64,000 nt of DNA from Nocardia transvalensis (lineage in GTDB: Bacteria > Actinomycetota > Actinomycetes > Mycobacteriales > Mycobacteriaceae). This document shows, piece after piece, positions 8,424-17,732 of the stretch (position 1 is its first letter; the number at the start of each line of letters is the position of its first letter). Location: contig NZ_JADLQQ010000002.1 in assembly GCF_015477765.1 (NCBI RefSeq), forward strand, positions 620,001 to 684,000, written 5' to 3'. The notes under the pieces were generated by a model that saw only the letters and a list, made by a program, of their open reading frames with translations, ran no database searches and was not told the origin of the DNA. Both the position numbers and the translations under genes were made by a program.

Positions 8424-9688
8424 GCCGCCACCCCTTCCATCCGCTGCAGCACCATTGCGCTTTGGAAGCCACCGAACCCGCTCCCCACCGTGAGCACGGT
8501 GTCAAGATGCCGCTCTCGCGCAACGAGTGGCACATAGTCCAGATCGCATTCCGGGTCCCGCTCGTGCAGATTGGCGGTCGGCGGGACGACGCCGTGTTCG
8601 ATCGCCAACGCGCATGCGGCGATCTCGATCGACCCGATGGCCCCCAGTGAATGCCCGACCATCGATTTGATGGAGCTGATCGGGACCGAGTGCGCATGCG
8701 CGCCGAGGCTTCGCTTGAACGCCGCGGTCTCGTGGCGGTCGTTCTGCTTGGTTCCCGATCCGTGTGCGTTGACGTAGTCGACGTCGGTCCCGTCGACGCG
8801 AGCCTCGGAGAGGGCGACGCGGATCGCCTCCGCCAGCTCGCGACCGTCCTTCTTCAGACCGGTCATGTGGTACGCGTTGCTGCGCGCGGCGTAACCGCCG
8901 ACTTCTGCGTAGATGTGCGCGCCACGGCGGCGGGCGTGTTCGTATTCCTCCACCACGAACATCGCCGCCCCCTCGGCCAGCACGAAGCCGCTGCGGGACG
9001 CGTCGAACGGCCGAGATGCACACTCCGGAGTGTCATTTCGTGGCGTCGTCGCCTTGATCGCATCGAAGCAGGCCACGACGATCGGGGTGATCGGAGTGTC
9101 CGCAGCGCCGGTGACGACGACGTCGACGGTGTTCTCCCGGATGAGCTGGACTGCGTATCCGACGGCATCGAGACCGGACGTGCATCCGTCGGAGACCATG
9201 GTCACCGGTCCCTCCGCACCGACGGCCCACGCGACCTCCGCCGGCATCACACCCGGGCTGAGATAGTCGAACATGTGCGGTGAGAGATAGTCCTGGTCGA
9301 CCAGCCACTGATTGCCGGAGTCCGACATCACCAGATACTCCGTCTCGAGGCTCGTCGCCGCCGCGACGGCACTGCCCAGCGTGATGCCGAGCCGGTGTGG
9401 ATCGGTGGCGGCTATCTCGAGGCCGCTGTCTGCTACCGCGTCACGCGCGCACACGACCGCGAACTGAGTGGCTCGGTCCATTCGCCGGATTTCGCGCGGC
9501 GACAGTCCTTCCGCAGCCGCATCGAATTCCACCTCACCGGCGACCTGGGAGCGGAACGGTGACGGATCGAACAGCGAAATCCGCCGTGTCGCAGTGCGTC
9601 CCGTGGTCAGTAGGTCCCAGAACCGGTCCGTGCCGGAACCGCCTGGGGCGCGCACCCCGATTCCGGTGATGACCGCGCGCCGGCTCAT
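8420..9688 (-). CDS. Type II PKS ketosynthase (KS-alpha)
   Basis: A 422-residue condensing enzyme. The active-site Cys is in [13 protein letters not shown] (about residue 170), with the two His in [12 protein letters not shown] and [13 protein letters not shown]. It catalyses decarboxylative Claisen condensation of malonyl-ACP together with KS-beta. It is the first gene of the KS-alpha/KS-beta/ACP/cyclase/dehydratase operon. The 270-bp leader upstream (9689-9958) carries a 13-bp inverted repeat. Confidence 0.95.
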   Translation of the reverse strand: MSRRAVITGIGVRAPGGSGTDRFWDLLTTGRTATRRISLFDPSPFRSQVAGEVEFDAAAEGLSPREIRRMDRATQFAVVCARDAVADSGLEIAATDPHRLGITLGSAVAAATSLETEYLVMSDSGNQWLVDQDYLSPHMFDYLSPGVMPAEVAWAVGAEGPVTMVSDGCTSGLDAVGYAVQLIRENTVDVVVTGAADTPITPIVVACFDAIKATTPRNDTPECASRPFDASRSGFVLAEGAAMFVVEEYEHARRRGAHIYAEVGGYAARSNAYHMTGLKKDGRELAEAIRVALSEARVDGTDVDYVNAHGSGTKQNDRHETAAFKRSLGAHAHSVPISSIKSMVGHSLGAIGSIEIAACALAIEHGVVPPTANLHERDPECDLDYVPLVARERHLDTVLTVGSGFGGFQSAMVLQRMEGVAA

Positions 9689-9894
9689 CGAGCGACCCCG
9701 CTGATGGGCCGCGTGACGGACCGGCCGCCTTCGGGTCGGCTGTGCAGAATGTTCTGGATCACGACGTGCTTCCTCCTATGGACAAGGTGTGACCGAGTGT
9801 GCGAGCCGCGGCTTGTGCGTAACTCGAGACGGAGTCGGAGGATGAACGACTTCCGCCTGGACGCAGTGATCGGGAATTCTTCGGCGCAACCGAC

Positions 9895-9924
9895 AATGGC
9901 CAACTGAAACATCAGTTGGCCATT
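9895..9924. repeat. 13-bp inverted repeat, terminator or operator
   Basis: AATGGCCAACTGA (9895-9907) and its exact complement (9912-9924) flank the loop AACA. It sits 34 bp beyond the stop of the minus-strand NTF2-like gene and about 206 bp upstream of the KS-alpha start. It could end the upstream transcript or regulate the PKS promoter. No T run follows. Confidence 0.5.
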
Positions 9925-9958
9925 GATATGAGCACGCGCGTGGGCGGTTGTCAGTCCC

Positions 9959-10402
9959 TCACCCGAGCAATTCCCGGTCCTGCACGACCCGCCGCGAGCG
10001 AAGCAGCAACTCGCCGGTCTCCCCGCGGACCAGGGTGTCGTAGACGACGCAGCTCGGTGAGATGTCCGGCTTGCCGGTAGCGCGGGTCGTCACCACCAAC
10101 GCGTAGAACGTCGCCTCGATCGTGCCGTCCTCGGCAGGGTCGAGAGTCAGCATGCTGAACCAGTGCCGACGCACCACCGGGTCGTCGTCGAACTTGCGGT
10201 GGAAATCACGCAGTTCGGTGGTGATGCCCGCTCTCGTGCGGGCCGGCGGACGACCGGGAGAATGCTCGAACTCTCCGTCCACGGTGAATGTCGCGGCATA
10301 TCCCTCGAAATCACGCCCGTCGAGCAGGCGCACCTGCCGACCGTAGAACTGCTGCACCTCGCTGTAGAGCTCGGTGGAGACGAGAGAGATGTTGGTTGTC
10401 AT
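9959..10402 (-). CDS. NTF2-like (SnoaL-fold) protein, ActVI-ORFA-like
   Basis: A 147-residue single-domain protein of the NTF2/SnoaL fold: EVQQFYGRQVRLLDGRDFEGYAATFTVDGEFEHS at the N terminus, then RRHWFSMLTLDP and LLLRSRRVVQDRELLG at the end. Homologues named ActVI-ORFA type recur in reduced type II PKS clusters and act as cyclase/dehydratase or stereocontrol accessories near the second and third rings. The start ATG 10402 has GGGAGG upstream. It is transcribed divergently from the ketoreductase across 194 bp. Confidence 0.75.
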   Translation of the reverse strand: MTTNISLVSTELYSEVQQFYGRQVRLLDGRDFEGYAATFTVDGEFEHSPGRPPARTRAGITTELRDFHRKFDDDPVVRRHWFSMLTLDPAEDGTIEATFYALVVTTRATGKPDISPSCVVYDTLVRGETGELLLRSRRVVQDRELLG

Positions 10403-10596
10403 CGCGGTTGACCTCCCGGCCGTAGGCATGGTCTCCGGACACGGAGCGCCGATGAGAGTTCTCCGAGGTAGTTGCGCACCGCTCGAACAACGCTCGACTC
10501 CGGGCGGCGCACCCCGGCGGTCCGACCTGGCCTCGAGCGCGCCGCGAGGAGCGTCGGCGACGGTGGACCGACAACCCCTGTGGAAAGGAAACACGG

Positions 10597-11382
10597 ATGC
10601 CGACCGACGAGAACCGAGTCGCTGTCGTAACCGGAGCGACCAGCGGGATGGGCTTGTCCATCGCGACCAGACTCGCCCGCAAGGGACTGCGCGTCTACCT
10701 CTGCGCACGCAGCGGCGATGCCGTGGCGGCGACGGTGAAAGCATTGCAAGAAAAAGGATTCGAGGCCGACGGCGCCGTGTGCGACGTCGGGATCCCCGAA
10801 CAGATCACCGCGTTCGTCGAATCGGCGGTGGACCGGTACGGGCCCGTCGACGTTCTGGTGAACAACGCCGGCCGAAGCGGCGGCGGCGTGACCGCCCAGA
10901 TCAGCGACGAACTCTGGTTCGACGTCATCAACACGAACCTCAACGGCGTGTTCCTCATGACCAAGGCCGTGTTGACGGTGGGCGGCATGCTCGACAAGGA
11001 GACCGGGCGCATCGTGAATATCGCTTCGACCGGCGGCAAGCAGGGCGTCGTGCACGCGGCGCCCTACTCGGCCTCCAAGCACGGGGTCGTGGGATTCTCC
11101 AAGACCCTCGGTCTCGAGCTCGCCAAATCCGGCATCACCGTCAACGCGGTGTGCCCGGGGTTCGTCGAGACTCCGATGGCCGGGCGTGTCCGCGAGCATT
11201 ACGCGGGCATCTGGGGTGTCAGCGAACAGGAGGCCTTCGAGCGGATCACCGCGAGGGTTCCGATCGGTCGCTACGTTGCGTCGGATGAGGTGGCGGCGAT
11301 GGTCGAGTACCTCATCGGACCCGAGGCCGGTGCCGTCACCGCGCAAGCGTTGAACGTTTGTGGCGGTCTCGGCAATTACTGA
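10597..11382 (+). CDS. Polyketide ketoreductase (ActIII-like SDR)
   Basis: A 261-residue SDR with TGATSGMGLSIA for NADPH binding, NNAGRSGGG, catalytic Ser in NIASTGGKQGV, and Tyr-Lys in YSASKHGVVGFSKTLGLELA. The AGRSGGG and FVETPMA features match C9 ketoreductases of aromatic PKSs. It reduces the C9 carbonyl of the nascent chain on the ACP. ATG 10597 follows AAAGGA. It heads a plus-strand run with the monooxygenase and the MBL-fold enzyme. Confidence 0.92.
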   Translation: MPTDENRVAVVTGATSGMGLSIATRLARKGLRVYLCARSGDAVAATVKALQEKGFEADGAVCDVGIPEQITAFVESAVDRYGPVDVLVNNAGRSGGGVTAQISDELWFDVINTNLNGVFLMTKAVLTVGGMLDKETGRIVNIASTGGKQGVVHAAPYSASKHGVVGFSKTLGLELAKSGITVNAVCPGFVETPMAGRVREHYAGIWGVSEQEAFERITARVPIGRYVASDEVAAMVEYLIGPEAGAVTAQALNVCGGLGNY

Positions 11383-11427
11383 GCGGTGACCCGGACCCCG
11401 ACCGGCGGCAGCGAATCGAGAGATGAC

Positions 11428-13344
11428 ATGCGGCTCAACCCCCCGATAAAACCCCTCACTGCCGATGACGAAACCATTCGCGACCATGTCGCTGCCGCCG
11501 ACCTGCCGTCACTGCTGATGACCTGCGCCCACCTGAACGGCGACACCTCGATACTGCGGGACAGCTACGTCGCGAACGGGTGGCTGACCAACCCGCACGG
11601 CGGATTGCCTGCCGCACAGCTGGAACAAGCACGACGAGATTGCCTGACTGCCCTCACCGTGTTCCGCGACAACGGATCTCATCCACCCCACCCCCCGGAC
11701 GCAGAGCTACTGAAGTCGATCACCACCTGGGCGATGGGAACCGACACGACCCCACTGCTGGGAATGATCGCGGACCAGATCGGTCTGCCCGGCGCAGATC
11801 CGGCGCAACCCGAGTGGACGCTCGACGACCTCGCACCGGATGCCGATATCACCGTGGCCATCATCGGGGCAGGCTTCAGCGGGCTTGTCGCTGCGCATCG
11901 ACTCGCCCAGGCACGGATACCGTTCACAATCTACGAGAAGAACCTCGAGGTGGGCGGAACCTGGTGGGAGAATACCTACCCCGGGTGCCGGGTCGACGTA
12001 CCCAGCCACCTCTACGCCTACTCGTTCGCGGCCCGCAACGACTGGCCGCACCACTTCTCGACGCAGCCCGAGGTGCTCGACTACCTCCGCCGGTTCAGCA
12101 TCGAGTTCGGTCTGCGGCAACACATCCGGTTCGGCACCGAGGTCGTCGCGGCCCGCTGGCACGACCGGGACAGCACATGGCAGATCCGCACCCGCTCGGC
12201 AGCGGGCGAGGATACGGTGCGGGCAACCATCCTCGTCAGTGCCGTAGGCCAGCTGAACAGGCCGTCCCTGCCGGCCATCCCCGGACGGGACAGCTTCGCA
12301 GGCAACGCATTTCACTCGGCACGCTGGGACCGCGGCGTCGACCTGTCCGGCAAGCGAGTCGGAATCATCGGGACGGGGGCGAGCGCATTTCAGATCGTTC
12401 CCGAAATCGCCGGGACGGCACAGGAACTCACGGTGTTCCAACGCACCCCACCGTGGTTGCGGCCCACGCCGCACTACCGTGACCCCGTCCCGCAGGCCAT
12501 GCCCTGGCTGTTCGAACACGTGCCGTACTACTCGGCGTGGTATCGGTTCAGCCTGTTCGTACCAGGCCTGCAGGGAGCGCCATGGAGCGTCGACCCGGAC
12601 TACCCGCCGAACGAGACCGCCATATCCGCGCTCAACGACGAATTTCGTGCGGCCCTGACCGCGGCGATGCGCGAACAACTCGTCGATGCGCCGGAGCTCT
12701 TGGACGTCGTCATTCCCCGGTATCCGGTCGGCGCCAAACGGGTGTTCCGCGATGACGGCTCCTGGTTCGCGGCGTTGAAGCGCCGCAATGTCCACCTGAT
12801 CACCTCGGGCATCACCGAGATCACGCCGCGCGGAGTGTCGACCAGCGACGGCGCGGAGCACCCACTCGACGTCCTGGTCTACGCAACGGGTTTCCAGGCC
12901 TCGAGTTTCCTCGCCCCGATGACCGTGACCGGGCGTCGAGGTGTCGACCTGCACGACCGCTGGGACGGCGACGCCCGTGCCTACCTGGGGATGACCGTGC
13001 CCGACTTTCCCAATATGTTCTGCCTGTACGGACCGAACACGAACCTGGTCGGCCAGGGCGGCAGCATCGTCTACTTCTCCGAGTGCGCGGTCACCTACAT
13101 GATGGACGCGATCCGCACGCTCCTCTCGGCGGGAAAGCACGCCATCGAGGTCAGGCGAGACGTTCACGACGGTTACAACCAGTGGGTCGACGCGGCGAGC
13201 GAGCAGCGCGCATGGATGTATGCGAAAGTTCCGAGCTGGTTCGTCAATGCGAAGGGGAGAAGCAGCCAGAATTGGCCCTTCTCCGCCCTGGAGTACTGGC
13301 AACGGACCCGACATCTCGTCAGGTCGGATTATGACTTCATTTGA
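11428..13344 (+). CDS. Type I Baeyer-Villiger / flavin-containing monooxygenase
   Basis: A 638-residue two-dinucleotide flavoprotein. The first Rossmann motif is VAIIGAGFSGLVAA (about residue 140), the second VGIIGTGASAFQ (about residue 310). Between them FAGNAFHSARWD fits the Baeyer-Villiger fingerprint F-x-G-x-x-x-H-x-x-x-W. The first 130 residues are an extra N-terminal domain seen in long BVMOs. The enzyme would use NADPH and O2 to insert oxygen next to a ketone, which in this setting could cleave or expand a ring. ATG 11428 is preferred; GTG 11386 is possible. It overlaps the next gene by 14 bp. Confidence 0.88.
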   Translation: MRLNPPIKPLTADDETIRDHVAAADLPSLLMTCAHLNGDTSILRDSYVANGWLTNPHGGLPAAQLEQARRDCLTALTVFRDNGSHPPHPPDAELLKSITTWAMGTDTTPLLGMIADQIGLPGADPAQPEWTLDDLAPDADITVAIIGAGFSGLVAAHRLAQARIPFTIYEKNLEVGGTWWENTYPGCRVDVPSHLYAYSFAARNDWPHHFSTQPEVLDYLRRFSIEFGLRQHIRFGTEVVAARWHDRDSTWQIRTRSAAGEDTVRATILVSAVGQLNRPSLPAIPGRDSFAGNAFHSARWDRGVDLSGKRVGIIGTGASAFQIVPEIAGTAQELTVFQRTPPWLRPTPHYRDPVPQAMPWLFEHVPYYSAWYRFSLFVPGLQGAPWSVDPDYPPNETAISALNDEFRAALTAAMREQLVDAPELLDVVIPRYPVGAKRVFRDDGSWFAALKRRNVHLITSGITEITPRGVSTSDGAEHPLDVLVYATGFQASSFLAPMTVTGRRGVDLHDRWDGDARAYLGMTVPDFPNMFCLYGPNTNLVGQGGSIVYFSECAVTYMMDAIRTLLSAGKHAIEVRRDVHDGYNQWVDAASEQRAWMYAKVPSWFVNAKGRSSQNWPFSALEYWQRTRHLVRSDYDFI

Positions 13345-14242
13345 TTTCGAACCCACCCTCACCGAGGTCGCCGACGGCGTATTCGCCTACGTCCAACCCG
13401 ATGGAGGGTGGTGCCTCAACAATGCCGGCATCCTCGTCTCCGAGGGCGAAGTCGCCCTCATCGACACTGCCGCAACACAAGCACGCGCCGCCCGGCTCCG
13501 GCAGGCCGCCGCCCGACTCGCACCGACGAGTCCCCGAATCGTGCTGAACACTCACTTCCATGGCGATCACACCTTCGGCAATCAGCTGTTTCCCGAAGCG
13601 GTGATCATCGGCCACGAGCAGACCCGCCTCGAAATGCTGACGGCGGGACTGCATCTCACCCAGCTGTGGCCCGATGTGTCGTGGGGAGCACTGACTTTGA
13701 CACCACCGCAGCTCACCTACCGCGATCGGATGACACTGCACCTCGGCGAACTCACCGCGGAGATCATTCATGTCGGACCGGCACACACCACCGACGACAC
13801 CGTCGTCTGGCTCGCCGACCAGCGCGTCCTGTTCACCGGCGATGTCGTCCTCTCCGGGGTGACGCCGTTCTGCCTCATGGGCTCGGTGTCGGGAACGCTC
13901 GACACTGTCGCCATGCTCCGCACGTTGGGCGCGGAAACGGTCGTCACCGGCCACGGCGCGGTCCGCGGGCCCGAAGTGTTCGATGAAACCGAACGCTACA
14001 TGCGGTGGCTGCAGCACATAGCAAGCGACGCCATCGAATCGGGAATCACCCCGTTGGAGGCAGCGCGAACGATCGACCTCGGCGAGTTCTCGGACTTGAT
14101 CGATCCGGAGCGGCTGGTGCCCAATCTCCACCGCGCCTACGCCGAGCACGCCGGTGCGGCCCCCGGTGACTATCTCGACATCGGAAAGCTGTTCGCCGAA
14201 ATGATCGAACACCACGGCGGGCTACCCCTGTGCCATGCGTGA
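13331..14242 (+). CDS. MBL-fold hydrolase, ActIV-like cyclase/thioesterase candidate
   Basis: A 303-residue metallo-beta-lactamase-fold protein. The metal motif is NTHFHGDHTFGN (H-x-H-x-D-H), followed by His in HVGPAHTTDD, Asp in FTGDVVLSG and His in VVTGHGAV. In actinorhodin biosynthesis the MBL-fold ActIV closes the second ring and releases the chain, and an enzyme of this fold beside a C9 ketoreductase and didomain cyclase fits that role. The assignment of substrate is inference. ATG 13331 lies within the end of the monooxygenase gene. Confidence 0.8.
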   Translation: MTSFDFEPTLTEVADGVFAYVQPDGGWCLNNAGILVSEGEVALIDTAATQARAARLRQAAARLAPTSPRIVLNTHFHGDHTFGNQLFPEAVIIGHEQTRLEMLTAGLHLTQLWPDVSWGALTLTPPQLTYRDRMTLHLGELTAEIIHVGPAHTTDDTVVWLADQRVLFTGDVVLSGVTPFCLMGSVSGTLDTVAMLRTLGAETVVTGHGAVRGPEVFDETERYMRWLQHIASDAIESGITPLEAARTIDLGEFSDLIDPERLVPNLHRAYAEHAGAAPGDYLDIGKLFAEMIEHHGGLPLCHA

Positions 14243-14256
14243 GCGCCGCCGTGACG

Positions 14257-14766
14257 CTAACTGTGCGAGGGTAATTCGGCTAGTTGGTCCCACACGGAGT
14301 AGACGCGGCGATGATGCAACAGGGGCCGGCGCCGATGAACGTGCGCGGCCTCCAGCCGACCGATGAACACGTGGTGATCACCGGAACGAATCTGGCGAAC
14401 GACGACGCACTCCGCCGTACCGAGCACGTAATCTTCGAGCACCGGTGCTCCGAAGGCAACGCCGGACGGTGACCACTTCAGGCCGTCGAACTTGCGATCG
14501 CCTCGTCCGGCGAAGCGGTCCGAGATCTGCTCACCTCCCTCGGCGAGGAAATTGACCGCGAATCCGCCCGAGCGCTCCAACGCACACCGAGTCGACGACA
14601 GTTCGTCGATGCATACCAACAGGTGAGGCGGATCGGCGGAAACCGCCGCAATGGCAGTGCACGTCAAACCCTTCGGCGCTCCGTTCTCCCCGGCCGCCGT
14701 GACGACGGCGACCGCGGTAGGGAATGAACCGAACAATGCTCGAAAGCTCGCTGGTGTGATAGTCAT
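14257..14766 (-). CDS. Flavin reductase (ActVB/HpaC-like)
   Basis: A 169-residue flavin reductase domain protein. It has FPTAVAVVTAAG, GLTCTAIAAVSADPPHLLVCIDE, FAVNFLAEGGEQISDRFAG and the final HHRRVYSV. It supplies reduced FMN or FAD to a separate oxygenase by diffusion. The natural partner here is the acyl-CoA-dehydrogenase-fold hydroxylase at 22571, as ActVB serves ActVA-ORF5. It converges with the MBL-fold gene (14-bp gap) and diverges from the carboxylase. Confidence 0.88.
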   Translation of the reverse strand: MTITPASFRALFGSFPTAVAVVTAAGENGAPKGLTCTAIAAVSADPPHLLVCIDELSSTRCALERSGGFAVNFLAEGGEQISDRFAGRGDRKFDGLKWSPSGVAFGAPVLEDYVLGTAECVVVRQIRSGDHHVFIGRLEAAHVHRRRPLLHHRRVYSVWDQLAELPSHS

Positions 14767-14970
14767 TCGCGCCGACCGCCCATTCTGGTGCTCCTTTCCA
14801 CCGGGTGGACGTTAACCGGAATCGGTCGAACACCGCTCGTAGCGGCCTTGATTGCCGTCGCGGAAGCCTGTCACGACCACGCGTCAAGAGACCTTCGAGC
14901 CCAGCGAGAGCGGATGCGACGAAGCTACCGAATCGAACCGGCGAAACTTCATGAGCGGAGGACTCTATCG

Positions 14971-16584
14971 ATGAGCATTGCAGAGTGGGAGGTGAACGGG
15001 CACGTCACCGCGCTGCCCATCGATCCGTGCGATCTTCACCTGCGGGAGCGAACACGGCAACTGCGGGAGCTTCGGCGGCAGGTCGCCGACGGTCCCAGCC
15101 CGAAAGCGACGGCGGCGCAACGAGCACGGGGGAAACTCACCGCGCGGGAGCGACTCGATCTGCTGTTCGACGACGGCACCTTCACCGAGGTCGAGGCATT
15201 GCGCAGGCATCGCGCCACCGGCTTCGGCCTCGAATCCCGCCGCCCACATACCGACGGTGTCATCATCGGATGGGGGACGGTACACGGCCGGACCGTGTTC
15301 GCCTACGCGCACGACTTCCGCATCTTCGGCGGTGCGCTCGGTGAAGCTCACGCCGAGAAGATCCACAAGCTGATGGACCTCGCCGAAGCCGCGGGCGCCC
15401 CGATCGTCGGTTTGTGCGACGGCGCCGGAGCTCGGATCCAAGAAGGCGTGACCGCACTCGCCGGGTACGGCGGCATCTTCACCCGCAATGTGCGCAACTC
15501 CGGCGTGATCCCGCAAATCAGCGTCATTCTGGGGCCATGCGCCGGAGGCGCGGCCTACTCGCCGGCACTCACGGACTTCGTCTTCATGGTTCGAGACATA
15601 TCCCAGATGTTCATCACCGGCCCCGACGTCGTCCAAGCCGTGACCGGCGAAGCCGTCACCCACGACGAACTCGGCGGAGCAGACGCCCACGGCGCACTCA
15701 CCGGCGTGGCCGCGTTCACCTACGACGACGAACAAAGCTGCCTCGCCGACGTCCGCCACCTCTTGTCGCTACTGCCCGCCAACAATCGCGAGCTGCCGCC
15801 CTACGAACCCACCGACGACCCCGTCTCCAGGCGGTCCGAGGAGCTGCTGGATCTCGTTCCCGTCAACGGCAACCGCCCGTACGACATGCGGGACGTCATC
15901 GGCGAAATCGTCGATGACGCAGACTATTTCGAGGTGCACGACCGGTGGGCCGGAAACGTCGTCTGCGTCTTCGCCCGAATCGGCGGCCACGTCGTCGGTA
16001 TCGTCGCCAACCAACCCTCGGTGCTCGCCGGTGCGCTCGATATCGCCGCCTCCGAGAAGGCGGCGCACTTCGTCACCACCTGTGATGCCTTCAACATCCC
16101 GATCGTCACACTCGTCGACGTGCCCGGATTTCTGCCCGGCGTCACCCAGGAACACGGCGGCATCATTAGACACGGCGCGAAGCTGTTGTACGCGTACTGC
16201 AACGCAACGGTGCCCCGCATCCAGGTGATCCTGCGCAAGGCCTACGGTGGCGCATACATCGTGATGGACTCCAGGTCGATCGGGGCAGATCTGTCCTTGG
16301 CGTGGCCCTCGAACGAGATCGCCGTGATGGGCGCGGAAGGTGCGGTGAACGTCGTGTTCCGCCGCGAGATCGCCGCCGCACTCAACCCGGTCCAAGCCAG
16401 GCACGCGCACATGGAAAACTATCGCCGCGAGTTGATGCACCCGTACTACGCCGCAGAGCGCGGCCTCGTCGACGACGTCATCGATCCCGCCGACACACGC
16501 AGCCGGCTTGCGGCCGCACTGGCCATGTTGCGCGCCAAGCATGCGGCTCTGCCCAATCGCAAACACGGAAATCCGCCGCAGTGA
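14971..16584 (+). CDS. Acyl-CoA carboxylase carboxyltransferase (beta) subunit
   Basis: A 537-residue carboxyltransferase of the AccD/PccB type. KLTARERLDLLFDDGTF at the N terminus is the family signature. The two oxyanion regions are GLCDGAGARIQEGV with ILGPCAGGAAYSPALTDF, and VDVPGFLPGVTQEHGG with LRKAYGGAYIVMDS. It transfers CO2 from biotin to acetyl- or propionyl-CoA. ATG 14971 is set by GGAGG at 14957-14961. The epsilon subunit gene overlaps its stop. No biotin-carrying alpha subunit is present, so a chromosomal one must be shared. It probably boosts malonyl-CoA for the PKS. Confidence 0.92.
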   Translation: MSIAEWEVNGHVTALPIDPCDLHLRERTRQLRELRRQVADGPSPKATAAQRARGKLTARERLDLLFDDGTFTEVEALRRHRATGFGLESRRPHTDGVIIGWGTVHGRTVFAYAHDFRIFGGALGEAHAEKIHKLMDLAEAAGAPIVGLCDGAGARIQEGVTALAGYGGIFTRNVRNSGVIPQISVILGPCAGGAAYSPALTDFVFMVRDISQMFITGPDVVQAVTGEAVTHDELGGADAHGALTGVAAFTYDDEQSCLADVRHLLSLLPANNRELPPYEPTDDPVSRRSEELLDLVPVNGNRPYDMRDVIGEIVDDADYFEVHDRWAGNVVCVFARIGGHVVGIVANQPSVLAGALDIAASEKAAHFVTTCDAFNIPIVTLVDVPGFLPGVTQEHGGIIRHGAKLLYAYCNATVPRIQVILRKAYGGAYIVMDSRSIGADLSLAWPSNEIAVMGAEGAVNVVFRREIAAALNPVQARHAHMENYRRELMHPYYAAERGLVDDVIDPADTRSRLAAALAMLRAKHAALPNRKHGNPPQ

Positions 16585-16817
16585 GATCCGACCAGCCGCC
16601 CGATATCCGCGTTCTTCGAGGCAATCCGGACGATGAGACCTTGGCTGTGCTCGTCGCCGTGCTCGCCGCGTTCGCGCGCACACAGAATCTCGCCGCGGCA
16701 AGATCCGCGGCGAGATCCGCCGAGCCGCCTGTGCGCCCGAGCTGGTGCCGCCCCGCTGGTTCGGCACCGGCCGCCGATTGGACGACCCGTCACGCCCCCG
16801 GCTGGGCGGACGGGTGA
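16581..16817 (+). CDS. Acyl-CoA carboxylase epsilon subunit
   Basis: A 78-residue protein overlapping the beta-subunit stop (GTGA). The N-terminal IRVLRGNPDDETLAVLVAVLAA is the conserved core of actinobacterial carboxylase epsilon subunits, and the C-terminal W-x-x-x-x APGW block also fits. Epsilon binds the beta hexamer and stabilises the holoenzyme. The middle is Ala/Arg-rich and low in complexity. Confidence 0.85.
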   Translation: MRSDQPPDIRVLRGNPDDETLAVLVAVLAAFARTQNLAAARSAARSAEPPVRPSWCRPAGSAPAADWTTRHAPGWADG

Positions 16818-16829
16818 GCGCCGGCGCGG

Positions 16830-17732
16830 TCAGGCGCCGGCGCCGAGGACCACCTCGAACCTGCGCAGCCCGATCCGGACCCCCTGCCCCCATGTCGGGG
16901 GGTACGGTTCGGCGCCGGTGACCAAGGGCCCGGCAGGGCCGCTCGCATCGAGCAGCGTGTACGAACACACGCCGACGAGCAGCTGCGCGGGGTCTGCCGG
17001 GGTCTCGATGCCGCCACGGTCGATCACGATGTCCAAGGCGGGATTTCGATAGCCGAGGCGATCGACGCGGAGTGCGACCGCCCCGTCGACCAGCCAATCG
17101 ACCGTCCCCGACGCGCGGTCGTAGCTGATGCCCAGCCGGTGAACCCGCTCGGGTGTTCGTTCGCCGATCTTGGTGGACGAACTGAAGGAGTATCTGCCCG
17201 AGGCGGGCCCGGTTCCCGGTAGCCGCTCGTAGAGCGCGAACAGGCCTCGATTCGTCAGAGACAGGTTGAAGATCATGCCGGTGACCAGGTCTGCGGCAAT
17301 CAACGCGGCCGCTGCGAGTCTCAGATCGTTGTCCGGATCGGCGACTGCCCGACCGAACGGATGCCGGTCGACTCCGAAGATGCGAGCAGTCATGTCCGCG
17401 GTCACGGACAGCGCGTCGCGGCGGCCGACATCGAATCCGGGAACTCCCGCCGAACTCGTCGCTGCCGGGATTGCCCGCCACTTGATGTGCTCGTCGCGAG
17501 CGTCGGGTTGAACGCTGAAACATGGTTCGCCCGTAACGGGTTCGACCCCGATCGAGTCGATGACGACGCCGTCTTCCGTGCGGTGGACAACTCCGTCGCC
17601 CTCCGGTAGCGAACCGACCGCCTGCAGCTGCCAACGCGCGCCGGGCCCCGCCACCGACAATCCGTCACTGAAGGTGTCGCTGAAAAGGACCCTGCGTGTC
17701 CGGGTGTCCGTCCCGGAATTCGTGGCGGTCAT
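16830..17732 (-). CDS. Cytosolic paralogue of the secreted 2.7 kb protein (DUF6081-like)
   Basis: A 300-residue protein without signal peptide. It shares the order of conserved blocks with the protein at 2707-3783: FSDTFSDG, HPFGRAVADPDNDLRLAAA, MIFNLSLTNRGLFALYERLPG, the DWLVDG strand, the IVIDRGG block, and VGVCSYTLLDA. The function is unknown. Location at the end of the 2,3-dehydratase/glycosyltransferase operon, overlapping the glycosyltransferase by 4 bp, suggests a role in polyketide tailoring or product binding. The two copies within one cluster suggest an inside/outside division of labour. Confidence 0.7.
   Translation of the reverse strand: MTATNSGTDTRTRRVLFSDTFSDGLSVAGPGARWQLQAVGSLPEGDGVVHRTEDGVVIDSIGVEPVTGEPCFSVQPDARDEHIKWRAIPAATSSAGVPGFDVGRRDALSVTADMTARIFGVDRHPFGRAVADPDNDLRLAAAALIAADLVTGMIFNLSLTNRGLFALYERLPGTGPASGRYSFSSSTKIGERTPERVHRLGISYDRASGTVDWLVDGAVALRVDRLGYRNPALDIVIDRGGIETPADPAQLLVGVCSYTLLDASGPAGPLVTGAEPYPPTWGQGVRIGLRRFEVVLGAGA

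Noticed and set aside
9685..9912. Short minus-strand frame upstream of KS-alpha starting at the inverted repeat
   Set aside because: Arg/Ser-rich with no family similarity, no ribosome site, and its start lies in the hairpin.
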